Below are positions 12,345 to 24,801 of a stretch of DNA of 64,000 nucleotides, piece after piece. This DNA is from Anoplolepis gracilipes (Eukaryota > Arthropoda > Insecta > Hymenoptera > Formicidae), in NCBI RefSeq assembly GCF_047496725.1, contig NC_132976.1:6680001-6744000 (forward strand), written 5' to 3'. Below the pieces are notes generated by a model, which saw only the letters and a program-made list of their open reading frames with translations, ran no database searches and was not told the DNA's origin. The translations under genes were made by a program, and so were the position numbers. Each line of letters opens with the position of its first letter. The stretch's first letter is position 1.

Positions 12345-12422
12345 CTCGCGCTGTAATATTTTTCTCTTTGTTACAGGTACGTAATCAATTTTTTCTCACG
12401 GTTCTGGCTGTTGTTGGTGAGT
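12345..12422 (+). promoter_or_regulatory. Candidate recursive splice site (ratchet point) with 40-nt RS-exon
   Basis: A long pyrimidine tract (about 12,354-12,372) ends in TTACAG at 12371-12376. The next bases are GTACGT, a usable 5' splice site, so an acceptor and a donor are juxtaposed with zero nucleotides between them. A second, consensus donor GTGAGT begins at 12417, defining a 40-nt exon (12377-12416). In Drosophila and vertebrates, ratchet points in long introns have this acceptor-donor fusion and often a downstream cryptic donor that allows exon definition before the exon is removed by the regenerated donor. Two of three frames of the short exon are open and the third has TAA at once. 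An ordinary 40-nt microexon is the main alternative. Confidence 0.6.
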
Positions 12423-12640
12423 CTTCTTAAGATAATGTCTCATAATCAACTCGATGGCTAGACTATCTCTCTAACTAATGGGATATAATAAAGGAGAGAT
12501 GCAATGAAAGCGTTCAAATATCGAGAAACATTATTTACTAAATTAATTTCCTATAATTTTTCAATTTATTGACATGAAAAATACAATTGTTTCATTTGCT
12601 AAGTTTCTTTGTATACGCTACTTACAGTTATTTGTTACAG

Positions 12641-12667
12641 ATGTATTCACATATGATGTGAATACAT
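12641..12667. repeat. Perfect 12-bp-stem hairpin
   Basis: ATGTATTCACAT and ATGTGAATACAT are exact reverse complements separated by 3 nt. Confidence 0.95.
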
Positions 12668-13115
12668 GATATTTAGCTTTAATTTCAAAATTTCATATAT
12701 TGAACATGAAAACACATATTACATTAATTCAGATAGCTATGATTAATAAGAATATGGCATATGAATAAATTCGTCGTATATAAAATTATTTAAAGTCTTA
12801 AAAGTAATTTAATTTTTGATAGAATTTTTAATATGATTTTATATATGTTGTCATATTTCATATATTGTCATATATATCTATCTATGCTTTCTTCTACGTT
12901 CATTATAACAATATTATCTTATACAATATTTATAAATAGAAAGTCTCGCGTCGATATTTCGAAACTTGATTGCCGGATGTAGTCGACTTAGCGTGTCCTA
13001 TCACCTTTTAGAAAGACGCGCGAGGTCGATGGTACTCGAACGTGAGGACAAGATATTTCATCCCTCTCGTTCTCTTTTACCGTACAGTCCTTGGAAGCAA
13101 CCCTGTCCCATTGAC

Positions 13116-13141
13116 CAAGGTAGACCGTTACGTCTACCTTG
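13116..13141. repeat. 10-bp-stem hairpin
   Basis: CAAGGTAGAC and GTCTACCTTG pair exactly around a 6-nt loop. It is too short for a miRNA precursor; a terminator-like or regulatory role is not supported. Confidence 0.85.
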
Positions 13142-14380
13142 CCACTCTATGACAATGCATTTCTCATTCCATCTATCTGTTTTTCATGCGAGAAACTGGA
13201 ATATCGATAAAATATTAAGGCCAGACGAACGTATGTAGAATAGTTCTATGAAAAGAACTTTTAAACAGATAAAAAGATTATCATTTCACGATAGAGAGGA
13301 AAATTAATTAATTTAAAATGCAAAAGTGATGGAGTACAAATGATTTTAGAATTTCTGCTTAGATAATTTGTTGCATCTATAGATATAAGAGGAACGTTAA
13401 TGATGTTTTTTCCCTCTATATTGAAAAATTAACATTATTATTTAACAAATTATGAAATAATGGATTTTGTGGGATTTATAAGGAAACATCTGTTTTTAAT
13501 AAGTACTTTTTTTAGATACATGTACGTTTTTCGAATAAATGAATATTTTTAGTGAAAAGATACATATATAAAATATGTTAAGTTTTGAAAGCTATACGGC
13601 AAGTTATAACGTAATGCAAAAGCGTACTACCTAAAATAGTTACACATTTAAGAGAAAAGACGATTTAATTATTAACTTCAATTTAGTCAATAAAATTCCT
13701 CTCTAGCTTTTATGTGAAATAATTTCCTGACATAATAGTGACAATAAATTATACTGAATGCAGCACTTTGCTTGATAAAATAATTTATGAAGAAGATTAG
13801 AGATATGTTCTTTGACAATTTTCCCGAAATGAAAAATTGTCGCTATTTTCTTCAAGAAAATTAAGACTTTTATCAAAAATACATTATTACTTTTCTTAAA
13901 TTTATGTGACACATTTTATTAATCTTATTTTTACATTAAATTTATTTTGTAAATACATATTTTTTGAATATTTTTGTCGAGCATTTTTATAATTTGCGGT
14001 TTAAATTTTTATTACTTTTACTTTTACGATTATTTTTTATCTTCATATTTCATAATTTTATTATATAATAATTATTTTTTAATGAATGTAATTTAAATTT
14101 ATCTATTATTTTATTTAACTAACTTCAATTTCTCATTATTTATGCGCGCACGACCACCGTACTTACTTGTATAATTAAAACAATTATAAAATTTAAATTA
14201 AATTTTTATGTATTTTAACATGATTTATATATAGCACTTAGAATGTTCATTTTTTTAATGATAAAGATTTTGAAAATTTTACGTACACGAACTTTTGCAC
14301 GAGGAAAGAAAAGCGCGATGAAAATTACGATGTTAAAAAAGTAATTGGCTGGGACAAAGATTTCTATCCTGGAATCGAGA

Positions 14381-14760
14381 TAACTTTGTGGAACTGACTC
14401 TCGAGAAAAGAATTGACGTGGAAAGACAGCTTGACGAAGGGGCATTTAAACAATGTAATTTGTCGATTTCGACACAGCGGACGCCATTAATTCACAAAAT
14501 TAGCCGGATAAATCGAGAAACGGAAGCGGTAGAAATCTTCGGTTGGATAACAGCCGGTCGCCGGACGAACGTTGCAAAGAATGCTCGGCAACCATTATTG
14601 GTTCGAAGAAAATACCGAATCACTGTGTTTTCAACGGATTCTTTCGATAGATGAGAAATTTACTTTCTTGCAGTTTAGATGGCAATTGAAGGTGTACGAT
14701 AAATCGCGGCTGTACTTGAAAGTTACAAATGAAAGTCGTCGTACAATAAATTAGTCCTCA
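14381..14760 (+). other. Overlapping open frames, unassigned
   Basis: Plus frames 14388-14654 and 14572-14754 overlap out of frame. Their products are not recognisable and lack good splice flanks. Probably a chance GC-richer patch. Confidence 0.15.
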
Positions 14761-16080
14761 TTCTAATTACTCGATTATCCGTTTGTTTATTTTAATATTG
14801 TAGCAAGCTTTGTCATTATTAGATTCATTAATATTACTTTTATCCCTTTTAACTTTTTTTTACTTACTGTTTACAATTCACAATTTGATTATACAAGATT
14901 ATTAAGTCAACAGTTTTTTGTCGAGCTAAAATTTAATATAAGAATTTTATTATTTTGGATAATCGAAATAATATTCAACACTGTGGTCATTTTAACAGGC
15001 AGAACTTTACGTATAATTTTTGTGAATTATGAGTTATTAAAATGCATTGCAAGCTATTAAATTACGATTTGCTTTTTTGTATAAAACTTTTAAAACAGGT
15101 AGAGTAATTCGGGAGAGGAATAGCCATACGGAAGAAATGACCAACGAAAAAATTGCAGAGAATTATTTATCAGATGACAATATTTCTTTATGTTATCAGA
15201 AATTTTTTTATCAGAAGAATTTATTTCGTTAATTATAAGGAGAAAGAATTAAAGTTTATTTTCAATTTAATTTTATGGTTTTAATCATAAAGGTTTTAAA
15301 TTGAGAGTATTAGGAAAAAACTTTGACCATCATCCGGACTTACCTTATTACTTTGAAGCAATTATTAAAAATTATTTGAGTTCGATTATTTATGATTTAT
15401 GAAATAAAAAATATTCGGTTAAATTTGATAAATAAATGTTAAGGAATTTGAAATTTTGTTTCGTGTAATCTAAACTTTAAGCACGAGTGGTTTGATAGGC
15501 AATATTTTCCATTAGGATTTAAACACATATCGCGATTTCGTTTATAATACATATCATACAGATTTTTAATTGAGTTCTTCGAGCGGATTTTAAAGATCAA
15601 GAGTTCGCAAAAGTAAAGTTAACCAATTACAACACGAATGGTCGTCCTACGTCAAATGTCGCTTTAATGTCATTCCGGTGCAGCAGAAATTAAAGCCTTA
15701 GAAGAACATAAACGTTTTTCAACGACGCAACCTGCGCGCAAGCTGCTACCTTTTACGACATTGGCGTTCACGAACGATGGGGTTAAAAATCTTCGCTATG
15801 TTCGTTTGACATTGGATATCAATATTACGCGCGCGATAATATGATTTTGGATTTACTTTATTTTGTGACATTTTTCTCCACAGTTGGCATTTAATTTATA
15901 ACATTTCGAAAAGCCAATTTTTCGTAGAGTGTTTTGTGGAGCGAATTTCTGTTTTATCATTTCCACAGATAAAAGTGCATATCAAAAATAGAATTGAAAA
16001 ATACACATTCTTTGAACCGTCACTATCATATTCTTATTACAATTATCCGAAAATAAAAACTGTATTTCAAATATCGGTTT
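14761..16080. other. AT-rich non-coding stretch
   Basis: A short GC-richer patch lies near 15,600-15,800. No gene or repeat seen. Confidence 0.5.
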
Positions 16081-16620
16081 AATTTCGCTTTTTCGATATC
16101 TTCGCGCAAGGAAATCGAATTACAGCTACAATTCTCCGGCATATTCTATATAATGATCAGATATAGCGGACAGAAGAGAATGATGCAGATAGTAGAATTT
16201 CTCTTGGCTATAAATCCCTATTTCAATAACCACACGGAGATAATTAATGTCAGCGCGCCCAAGTGTGGGTGCGAGATTTTCTCTCGAAGTGTGCGCACGA
16301 TATATATATCGTGCAGCGAAGGCGCCATAGGCGACAGCGTACGTGTCGATTCTCGTTCGATTTTACGTTTCGAGTAGTCGTCGAACGACTTCCCCAACGG
16401 GATTGGAATTAATTTGTCGGCGTTTTATAATGCAATCGCGACACGGGGCCGATCGGACAGCGATTTATAACGGCAATATTCCGAAACGCGTAACAGAGCA
16501 AAGGCGCGTCAGAATGAACGATGAACTAATATGCCAACCAATTGCTGGTCTCGTGACCTTTTTATTGTCGCATATTCGTGTACGAATACCTAAACTGTGC
16601 TGAGAGAATTCACGACAAAA
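16081..16620. other. CpG-containing block
   Basis: Short chance frames at 16153-16377 and 16343-16603, no protein recognised. It holds a 20-bp perfect palindrome at 16295-16314. A cis-regulatory block is possible. Confidence 0.3.
16295..16314. repeat. 20-bp perfect palindrome
   Basis: GCACGATATATATATCGTGC reads the same on both strands. Confidence 0.95.
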
Positions 16621-18960
16621 TATTTTCTACGTGTGTATTTTCTTTGAGGCAATGTGCTTTTTCCAAGTTGAATATTTTTTCTTATTGATTTTTGTCGTAA
16701 ATATATAATTTAATTTTTTTATTTTCGTTTGCATAAAAAATATTTTAAATTATAAAAACATCTTTTAATTATTGCAATAAAATGTGTAAAAAGTATCTTT
16801 ATCTAGCTCTCTAGTAGTTATAAATTAAGAGCATTTATTGAGTGGCCTTCAGTCATGCGTTGATAATTATTATTATTATTAATTGAAAAATAGACGATTG
16901 TAAATCTTCTCTTTATATTGATTTAAATTTGCATATTGTACATTAAAAGTTATGATTTTCTACTTTGAGATATTTATTAAGTTAAATGTCTTATTATTAC
17001 TTCAAACTATTTTCCGCATAATATACATATATATATATATATTTTACATCAAGAACTTTGATAGAACTACAACTCGCGATATTAAAAGAGCACCTTGATC
17101 CAAAGTTTTACTATGTCGAGTATTTCTTCATATTTAAAATTTTTATAGTTTACTGCAAATTGGGAATGACATTACACTTTTCTTTTACAATCACAAGATG
17201 TCAGTTAAAAGCGTCGTTTTGTACCGCGAGATTTGTTTCGTGTCATCGCTTTAATCACTTAAAACAACACGAATATCGTGTTTTACTGACACTGTCATTT
17301 TCTAACAAAGCTTAAAGCTTGTAGTTGAAAAGATCCATAAAAATCCACAGTATTCGTATTTTAATTAAGCATTAAAGTGCGGTTCTTATGTTACATTGTT
17401 TCCACATGTGTTACAATAATCACAGTAATTGAAGCGAAATTGAAAAATAAAACATCTCTGTCAGTTTTATAATATAACGAATGCGTGTTTTCATACTTTA
17501 TTCTACCTATTCTGTAACTCCAACGGACTATATTTTATTTTGCTGCTCTATTTTTTTTACGTTTCAACCCTCCGCAGTCCATTGTAACTTTAGAGCGACA
17601 CATTTTATTTTTATTTTTATTTCGGACTATTTTCTGTTGCTATGCGGTAGTGGAGTAGCGTAGCGGCTTTAACGTTACAATACGAGAGCCATCTCTTGTT
17701 GGTTACTTTTATTCTCCCGGAGTATGCTAGCTTCTGCCATGAACGCTGGGTAAACAATTTAATGCGATATATACATCTAGCAACGGTCGTATTAAGTTAA
17801 TCTCTTTTAATAATTTAGATAGCATTTAGAGACATGAATAAAAAATATTTTCTTCATTTGTGTTTAATTATTGGTTTCTTACAAATGTAATTTTAGTGTA
17901 CAAAAATAGTCGAACCTTGACATGGACATATTGAAAATAGATAAGATCAAATGATTGCTATCGTTATTCTATACCGCAATTTCTACATGTTATTTGAAAA
18001 AACATTGACGATGGAAATTGAGAAATTGGCTATATTATACTATCTGCAAGAGTGAGCGTTTTTACATTAATGTTTGAAAATATATATGTATATTTCGTTC
18101 GCATATAAAACGAAAACAGTTGTGAAACCCGCGCGAAAATGTATGAACAAAAATAAATTAGTTTATTATCGCAAAGTGTTTGCTGCGCTAAATCTGAGAA
18201 AAATCGATAATATCTTATTTAGTCGAGAAAAAAATACAAAAAATTTTCAGAAAGAATTAATTTTATTCTTTACTCTTTAGTTATGCGTAAAAATTTATGC
18301 ATATACATATACATTTCCATCATATTACAATATGGCGAATACGAGGTTTTTCTTTATAATACAAGTCATATATGCAAATGATTTTCTTGCAGTTTTAATG
18401 TAATCAACGAGAGGCAATATGTATAAAAAACTGATTATTTTTAGTTGCTACAATATCGTGTGCAATGAAATAATAGCGCGCAAAATGTGAAGCGCTTCGT
18501 ATAAAACACCGCGATGAATTAGCGAATCTCATTGTCATTCGGATGAACGTACAGCATCCAATGGAGGATTACGTTTTACGAGCGTTTAATGTTTATCAAC
18601 TTCTCGTTGGCACGCCAGTATTATCTTGTTAGGCGTTCACGCGACATCACGAACAAATTGGCCAGCCATCGCGCGCAATCAACGATTAATTGACCTAATA
18701 GTATTAAATTGATAGATTAAGTCTATGTGACAACAGTTTAGTGAAGTGATAATTTCATCGCTTATTAAAATCAAAAATGTTGCAGCAAATATTAATTGTA
18801 TAATTAATTTTGTAAATGTTTAATTTTTGCATTATACATGATTCATTTTTCATATAAAATGCTTAATAATTATGTAACTTAGATTTAAATAAGCTTTCAT
18901 ATCACAGAGATTAAAAATATCTATCTATTTATTAATGTCTAGAAATGTTAATGACATCGA
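16621..18960. other. AT-rich non-coding stretch
   Basis: An AT run near 17,027-17,042 and chance frames only. A CpG-containing patch lies near 18,470-18,690. No gene seen. Confidence 0.5.
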
Positions 18961-18965
18961 AGGGC

Positions 18966-19046
18966 TATGTAGGCAACTTTAAAACATCTTAATTGACAAA
19001 GGTGTCTCGCTAGCTCATTAACAAGTTTCCAAAGCATGCCTACATA
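18966..19046. other. 81-nt miRNA-precursor-like hairpin candidate
   Basis: TATGTAGGCA pairs exactly with TGCCTACATA at the base. CTTT/AAAG and then, nearer the loop, a short CTTAAT/ATTAA-type helix can continue the stem with small bulges, leaving a terminal loop of about 20 nt. Size and shape suit a pre-miRNA, but neither arm matches a miRNA family I know, and a decayed short inverted repeat is equally possible. Confidence 0.3.
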
Positions 19047-20280
19047 ACGCCGCTCTATCTTCCTGTTGGTTCTCAGTTACGGAGTTGCATAATTGATTGA
19101 TTAAATTGCGGCGCTTTCCTGATTATAATTAATGCACATTGATTGTCTAATAGCAAATCTCATTAGAACGCATATTAAATTCATTATCATGTCTGTGTAT
19201 TTGTATGTAAATGTCATTTGTATGCAAATGTCATATTTATATATAATCTTACGTAATAGATACAGGTGCACTTAGTTTACTGGAAAAAATTAAATAATCG
19301 GGGATGTTAATTTTTTCTAAAACATTGACAGTTATTGCAAAACTTAGCTAATTAATCAGGAAGCCTTTAGACACTAATGCTCAACGGGATACGTTACATG
19401 TATCACTCTCCAGAGACGTATATCCAAATATACAGAGTCAAAAACGACGATGCTTTTTCAGTGGCGAATTTGCAATTTAGATTCGACCGACCGTGCCATA
19501 TGGCGATAAATATTTCACGGAGAGGAAAACGGGCTCGTATTGAACGGGTTAATCAAGAAGAAATGTTTGGAAATGGATAATGTGTGGATAGCGGACATCA
19601 TCAATAGTTTAGAGTTTTTAATTCATTGGTGTCACTTTTTTAAACTTTAAAATATTATTTTTTGAGATTCAGAGTTTCGTTATTTGATTATTTTTAATGC
19701 CGTTAAAACGTTAAGTGTTATATACTACGCACAAACGAAATACCAATGCTCATATATTTTCTTTGCTTTTTTCTTGGAAAGTATACGATTTCAATGAAAA
19801 TGCACTATTAATAATTTTTATTTTCACATCTTAACTGAAGAATAGTATGTACAATCATGTCTTAAAAATTGTTTATCGAAAAAATCAGGAAAATTTTATT
19901 CATCACTAGAAAGTTATATTAAAGTAGGAATAACTTTGCTGAATTTTTAGAAATTTTAACATAAAATTTTTATTTAATATTATTAATTAAATATTTATTT
20001 AATATTATTCAGATAATATATTTTAATAAAAAGTTATTTTAAATTATTTACGTATTTGTTCATTGTAAATTTTTACATTATAAATGTAACCAAAATGAGT
20101 AAATGTTGTAGTGCTAATTCTCTTATAAATTTTAATAACAATTGATGTTTCTTAATATCTATAATTATACAGTAATTATATGAAAATATATCTTTTTTTC
20201 TCATCGATTTCGCTACGTTATTAAAATAAGATTAATAATTATTTATTATTAATATATTTGATGTATTTTCTTGAGCAAAG
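19047..20280. other. AT-rich non-coding stretch
   Basis: A TTTATTTAATATTATT motif is repeated directly near 19,968 and 19,993. Nothing else seen. Confidence 0.5.
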
Positions 20281-20740
20281 TGCAATCCATTTTGTTAAAC
20301 GCCCAGCACGGGTGAACGACATCGAAAGAAAAAGACATTGGTATCGACAGACTTGTAGACACTTGTAGCTCGATTTCCTAGATACGTGACGCTCTAATGG
20401 CGCTCTTCTAGCCAGACCGACCAGGGTAGTTTACGGCTCGAGCAGACGCCACGACGTCCGTACTCATTTAGCCTCTCGAACAGGATACTCGATCCATCGA
20501 GCGTGTTTTCTCCTCATTCGAAAAAAGAACAAGTCGCGGCGCGCCTCTCTATTCCCGGTCTACCTTCACGAAGGAAACTCGCTCATCTCTACCCTTCTGT
20601 TTCCCGAGGGTATATCGTTATCTCGGGGACAGAAATCCGCCGTTGGTCGTTCGCCGCCTCTTGAAACTCACGTGCCTGTTTTATTTCCGGCCCAGCCCAC
20701 TCTCCGCTCTTTCCATATCGTCAACTCTCACGCTTCATGC
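20281..20740. other. GC- and CpG-rich island
   Basis: One of the GC-richer blocks of the window, with no long open frame and no recognisable exon. Its isolation in AT-rich DNA suggests a cis-regulatory element or an unrecognised untranslated exon. Confidence 0.3.
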
Positions 20741-21600
20741 TTTCATCGATTCTTGAATCTCGTTTCTTTTTAGTTCTCGTTCTTTTATATCTCCAATTTG
20801 TGCATCATTTCTTTTCTTTCGCAATGAGAAATTTATTTTTACCTTAATTGTACGATTCCATTTCTTAATTGCCTACTTTTATATTTCTTAATTTCTTTAT
20901 TATTTTTCAAGTACGTACGGTACAAGTATGCATGCACTTTTTTAACTTTATCAGAAACAAACATTTTTGCTGATTCTCAATTATACAATGAAGTTACATT
21001 TATATCTTTGTTCTTGCATTTTTGTTTTATCGATTCCACCAAAGTTGACAGAGTAAAAAGGGCTCGCGACTTTTTCTTTCCAAAGTTCGATTTTATTTCT
21101 CTTTCTAGTGCATTGTTTGTACGAGATTTAAAGAACGGTACAAAATACTTTTCTCGCTTCTTCAAGTTTCTTTTGTCAGAAAGTACTTTGGTGAACGCCA
21201 CAACTGTCAGTCATAAAAGCGAACTTGTCTCTCGCTACTCAATCACAACCGTTGCTCTTACTCACGAACGTGTCGTTATTTTGAGAGATTTGTTGGCGGA
21301 CTCTCTGTTGACCAAAAGTCTACTGCGTCCTGTTTCTCGCGCAAGAGTTTTAGTTCTTCCTAGGTTTTCGTTTCTTTGATATTGTTGGCCACAACTTCCC
21401 TTATCCCTCGCTATTTCATTACTCTTTTTCACGGGTCTCGCATTAATTTTATTGATAGTCGTCACGATAATACAATTTCAGTACGTTTTTTCAGAATAAC
21501 TTTATCTATCTATAACTTTAAGAAAAAATATAAAAATTTAGAAGAATTATTTACCGAGAAAAAATAATTTGTATCTGCTTTAATTTTCCCTTTTTTCTAT
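20741..21600. other. Pyrimidine-rich stretch with unassigned 123-codon frame
   Basis: A plus frame 21008-21379 is open, with antisense frames overlapping on both sides (20977-21201 and 21262-21465). The product is Ser/Leu/Phe-rich with no recognisable domain. Treated as chance. Confidence 0.2.
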
Positions 21601-21627
21601 TTCTTTCTGAAAGTTTAGTTTTATTCA

Positions 21628-21667
21628 TTTATTAAATCAACATCACAAGTTATGTTGATTTAATAAA
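21628..21667. repeat. Perfect 16-bp-stem hairpin
   Basis: TTTATTAAATCAACAT and ATGTTGATTTAATAAA are exact reverse complements with an 8-nt loop. The longest exact short-loop hairpin outside simple repeats that I found. Confidence 0.95.
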
Positions 21668-22850
21668 ACTTTACGTCAACAAATTACAAATGTATTCTAT
21701 GCATTTCTGACAGCACACACACACATATAGAGAATAATGCATAATGCAAAAAATATTTTATGTATTAACGTAACTACTATTTTTTCTTTAGACTTTACAC
21801 TTTATTTAAATATCTTGAACTTTGAGATTCGCATTTAATATCGTGTGGATAAAACTCTTTATAACTTTTACGTAAAATTTACTATCGATATTAAATTCAA
21901 AGTCAATTTATTTATCTACTGCGAGTTCGTGCCAATAAAGAGAAAAGTTTGATAGCGTTCCGTCAAAAGATAAAAGAGAGACAAAAAATAATTTACTCAG
22001 ATGAAATTAATAATCACGTACAAATTGTAGCATTCGTCGAGTTCTTATTTCTAAAATAAATCTGTCTTTCAACTACTGCTTTGAAGTAACGATTGAAATA
22101 ATATAATACTTTGAATGAGTTTCTTTTCTAATATTTGTCAACATTTTTTACATAACTAGCACACAGTTTCAAGCATGTTCTTGTATAACAACAATGTTAT
22201 ATCCGACTATAAGCCTTGACATTCATCTTTTCGCGGAAAATAATCGCGCCATCAAAAGATTCATTTTACAAACTCAACAACAAATGTACACATCGAGTGC
22301 AAGCTCGACGATACGTGTACCTATAATCGGATTGCAACAGATCGATCTACGACTGCGAACGTGCTACCGATTGGCGACAATAACATTTTTCCGTGAAAAA
22401 GCTGCATCACGGATAAAACGCATGTTCAAGCAATAGTTTGTGTTTTGTAAGGGATACACGTTACATGCAAATATTTTGACGAATTTATTATGAAGAATTA
22501 TCTTGCTTAATAATGTAATTCATTAATTTCTTTAAGAGATTTTTTATCATTAATTGATGAAATAAAATCCAATTTTTTTATTTGAAGAATCCGGATACGC
22601 TTTCACACATTTTTAGCGCAAAATATAAATAATAGATAAATTTTACAAGTGATTTAAATAAAAGTGATGAAATTTAATTGCGTGCTAACAATTCCACGAC
22701 TATTTTTATCTTTTTGATATTAGCAAAAGTCAGTATATTTTATATTTGCTTTAAATAGATAAGATATATAAATCCTTTCCATATACAATTAATGAATTAA
22801 AGTCGATAACTCTGTTATTAGTCGTTTAACTTGATAGTTCACAAGGCTGT
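21668..22850. other. AT-rich non-coding stretch
   Basis: A chance frame at 22194-22436. Nothing else seen. Confidence 0.5.
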
Positions 22851-23480
22851 ACTCGTATCTGCGTACTTCCGAAAGCATAATTGATTGCCCACGGAAATGT
22901 GCGGCAAAGCGTTGCAATCGTGACTTGACTGAGATCGTCGGAAATCATCGGCTACCGTGGTATCGATCGACCACAGTGATCCTTGAAAGAACGAGAAAGC
23001 CGAGATCCTCCCTTTGATTATCTTCGTGCAAGTCTGTCGGGCAATTTATACACGCTCATTTGCATCGGTAGCCGGCCGCGCGTTTTCCGCGCAAGCCTTA
23101 CCTCCGTGTCGATGTGCATTAGCCAGCGAGATTCTAGGCGAAACGGGATCTGGGAATAGACTGTTGCTGCATAGATTTTGCATTTCCCCGAGAGTGTTCT
23201 GAGCGGCGTTACGTTACATAGCTTACGTGCTCGTGGCGTTGTGGACTAAAAGCAACGACTAAAGTTTCGCCGTCAAATCGACTTGATTACATTCCTTGGT
23301 GCTGTATTCCGCGAAGTCAGTTATGGAAAATCGCTAATCGCATTACGATTCTATTCTATCTCGGTTGATTAAATTCCAACATTTAACGTCCTATTGCGAC
23401 GATCTTGTTTTTACGCGAGAAAATAATACGGGGATTATTTCCTGTATTATTTCCCGCGATGACTACTGCATCGTCAGCGA
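22851..23480. other. CpG-rich block
   Basis: GC-richer, with a 62-codon chance frame at 23014-23202. No exon or gene recognised. Confidence 0.3.
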
Positions 23481-24540
23481 TGCACGTGTAACGCAATATA
23501 TCGCGGAATATTTATTTACACATGGCAAAATGTGAACATTTCTGGTTGATGCATAGATGTGTATTCATTCCTCTTAAATTTTAGATCGTGCGAAATTTTA
23601 ACCGCGCGAGACAAATAAACAGATAAGCGAATTCCGACAAGCGAATAAATTGTCAGATTTTTTAAACTATCGTTAATTTGATGAGTAAAGAGGGAGAAAG
23701 ATTTATTTAGTAAGTCGTATTTGTATATAGGGTATAGGAAAAATGTTCTCGGGTGACATAGTGAAACACGTAACTCTTTTATCACAAACTAAATAAAATT
23801 CGTAAAATTAAAAAGTACAAAATGAATTAATTTTTTTGTAGTGACTGAATGCTCACGAATACGTTAGTTTCCTGTAAATGTAACGACTGCACAGTTTTCG
23901 TTTCTGGCTGGAAAAAGGGTATCGATGCGATTGATTGCATTCCAGTGAGGCTTCTGTCCGATGCGTTGCAAAGTTCGTTACTGAAAATCACTGGTTCTAT
24001 TGAATTTTTTCTGGTATGTGACGATCTATTTTATTAAATTTTATTTTGAATCGCCATTTATATATACAAAAAAGATTATAGATATAAAAAGAGAGAAGAA
24101 AAAGAGTACATGTGTGTGTGCGCGCGCGAGAGATTTTTTTTGTAGTATTTCGTCAGTAAATAAATTGATGCTGCATTAAAAACATCAGTAAAACTCTTTT
24201 TCATCGTTATTTACAAACGTAAAAAAATACGAGTATATTTAATTAAATCAATGATGTTTTTAAAATTTTTAATGTAATATATACATATGTGATAATAATA
24301 CGTGATCAGAATTTTATTTTATTTGTTATAATTACATCCTTTATTAATTATATTTTTAATAAACAATATATTTTATAATTCATTATTTGAAATTGTTGCA
24401 ATACTTAAAAAATATGTTATTTATTATTAATTACATTTGTAAAAATTAAATATGATATACACCATGAGATATAGTCCATTTTTTAATTTTTTTTAAATTT
24501 ATTATATTGGAATTTTAGATTATTAGATTAAAATCGCTAG
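23481..24540. other. Non-coding stretch with a weak exon-like interval
   Basis: An acceptor-like TTTTTTTGTAG (to 23841) and a GTATGT donor at 24013 bound 171 nt, but the interval has early stops in all three frames. An internal coding exon is therefore excluded. The rest is AT-rich and featureless. Confidence 0.35.
24108..24129. repeat. Alternating purine-pyrimidine (TG)n(CG)n tract
   Basis: ACATGTGTGTGTGCGCGCGC-type alternation over about 22 bp, a sequence class able to adopt Z-DNA under supercoiling. Confidence 0.8.
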
Positions 24541-24545
24541 TACTT

Positions 24546-24801
24546 AATTAAAAGCCAATAGTATAATTAAACGACCAAACTAACCAAAAATCCTTTATTT
24601 AATAGCACAACGTCTCGACCATCTTGTTGTGGTCCTTTTCAAGTGTCACTAAAAGGACAATAGGTACAAATAAATACATAATAATAATAAATTAAGTACA
24701 GACATTAAATGTGATAAAGTCGATTATTAATCGTCGTTGTGCTATTAAATAAAGGATTTTTGGCCAATTTGGTCGTTTAATTATACTATTAGCTTTTTAT
24801 T
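24546..24801. mobile_element. Inverted-repeat element with 67-bp arms and retroelement-like tail motif
   Basis: Arms 24546-24612 and 24735-24801 are reverse complements at over 90% identity, with a 122-bp centre. On the minus strand the centre reads GAAAAGGACCAC, then GGTCGAGACGTTG, then TTAAATAAAGGA. A complementary GGACC/GGTCC pair next to a CGAAACG-like motif and an AATAAA recalls terminal repeats of Penelope-like retroelements, which are often inverted; I cannot confirm this by search. TTTATTATATTGG occurs at about 24,497 and again at 24,798, possibly marking an old insertion footprint. No coding capacity. Confidence 0.75.

Larger units (their letters stand above)
12423..14380. other. AT-rich non-coding stretch
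   Basis: Contains two hairpins listed separately (12641-12667 and 13116-13141) and a slightly GC-richer patch at about 12,950-13,230. No gene recognised. Confidence 0.5.

Noticed and set aside
23842..24012. 171-nt interval between a good acceptor and a GTATGT donor, possible exon
   Set aside because: All three frames meet a stop close to the acceptor, so it cannot be an internal coding exon; no other support.
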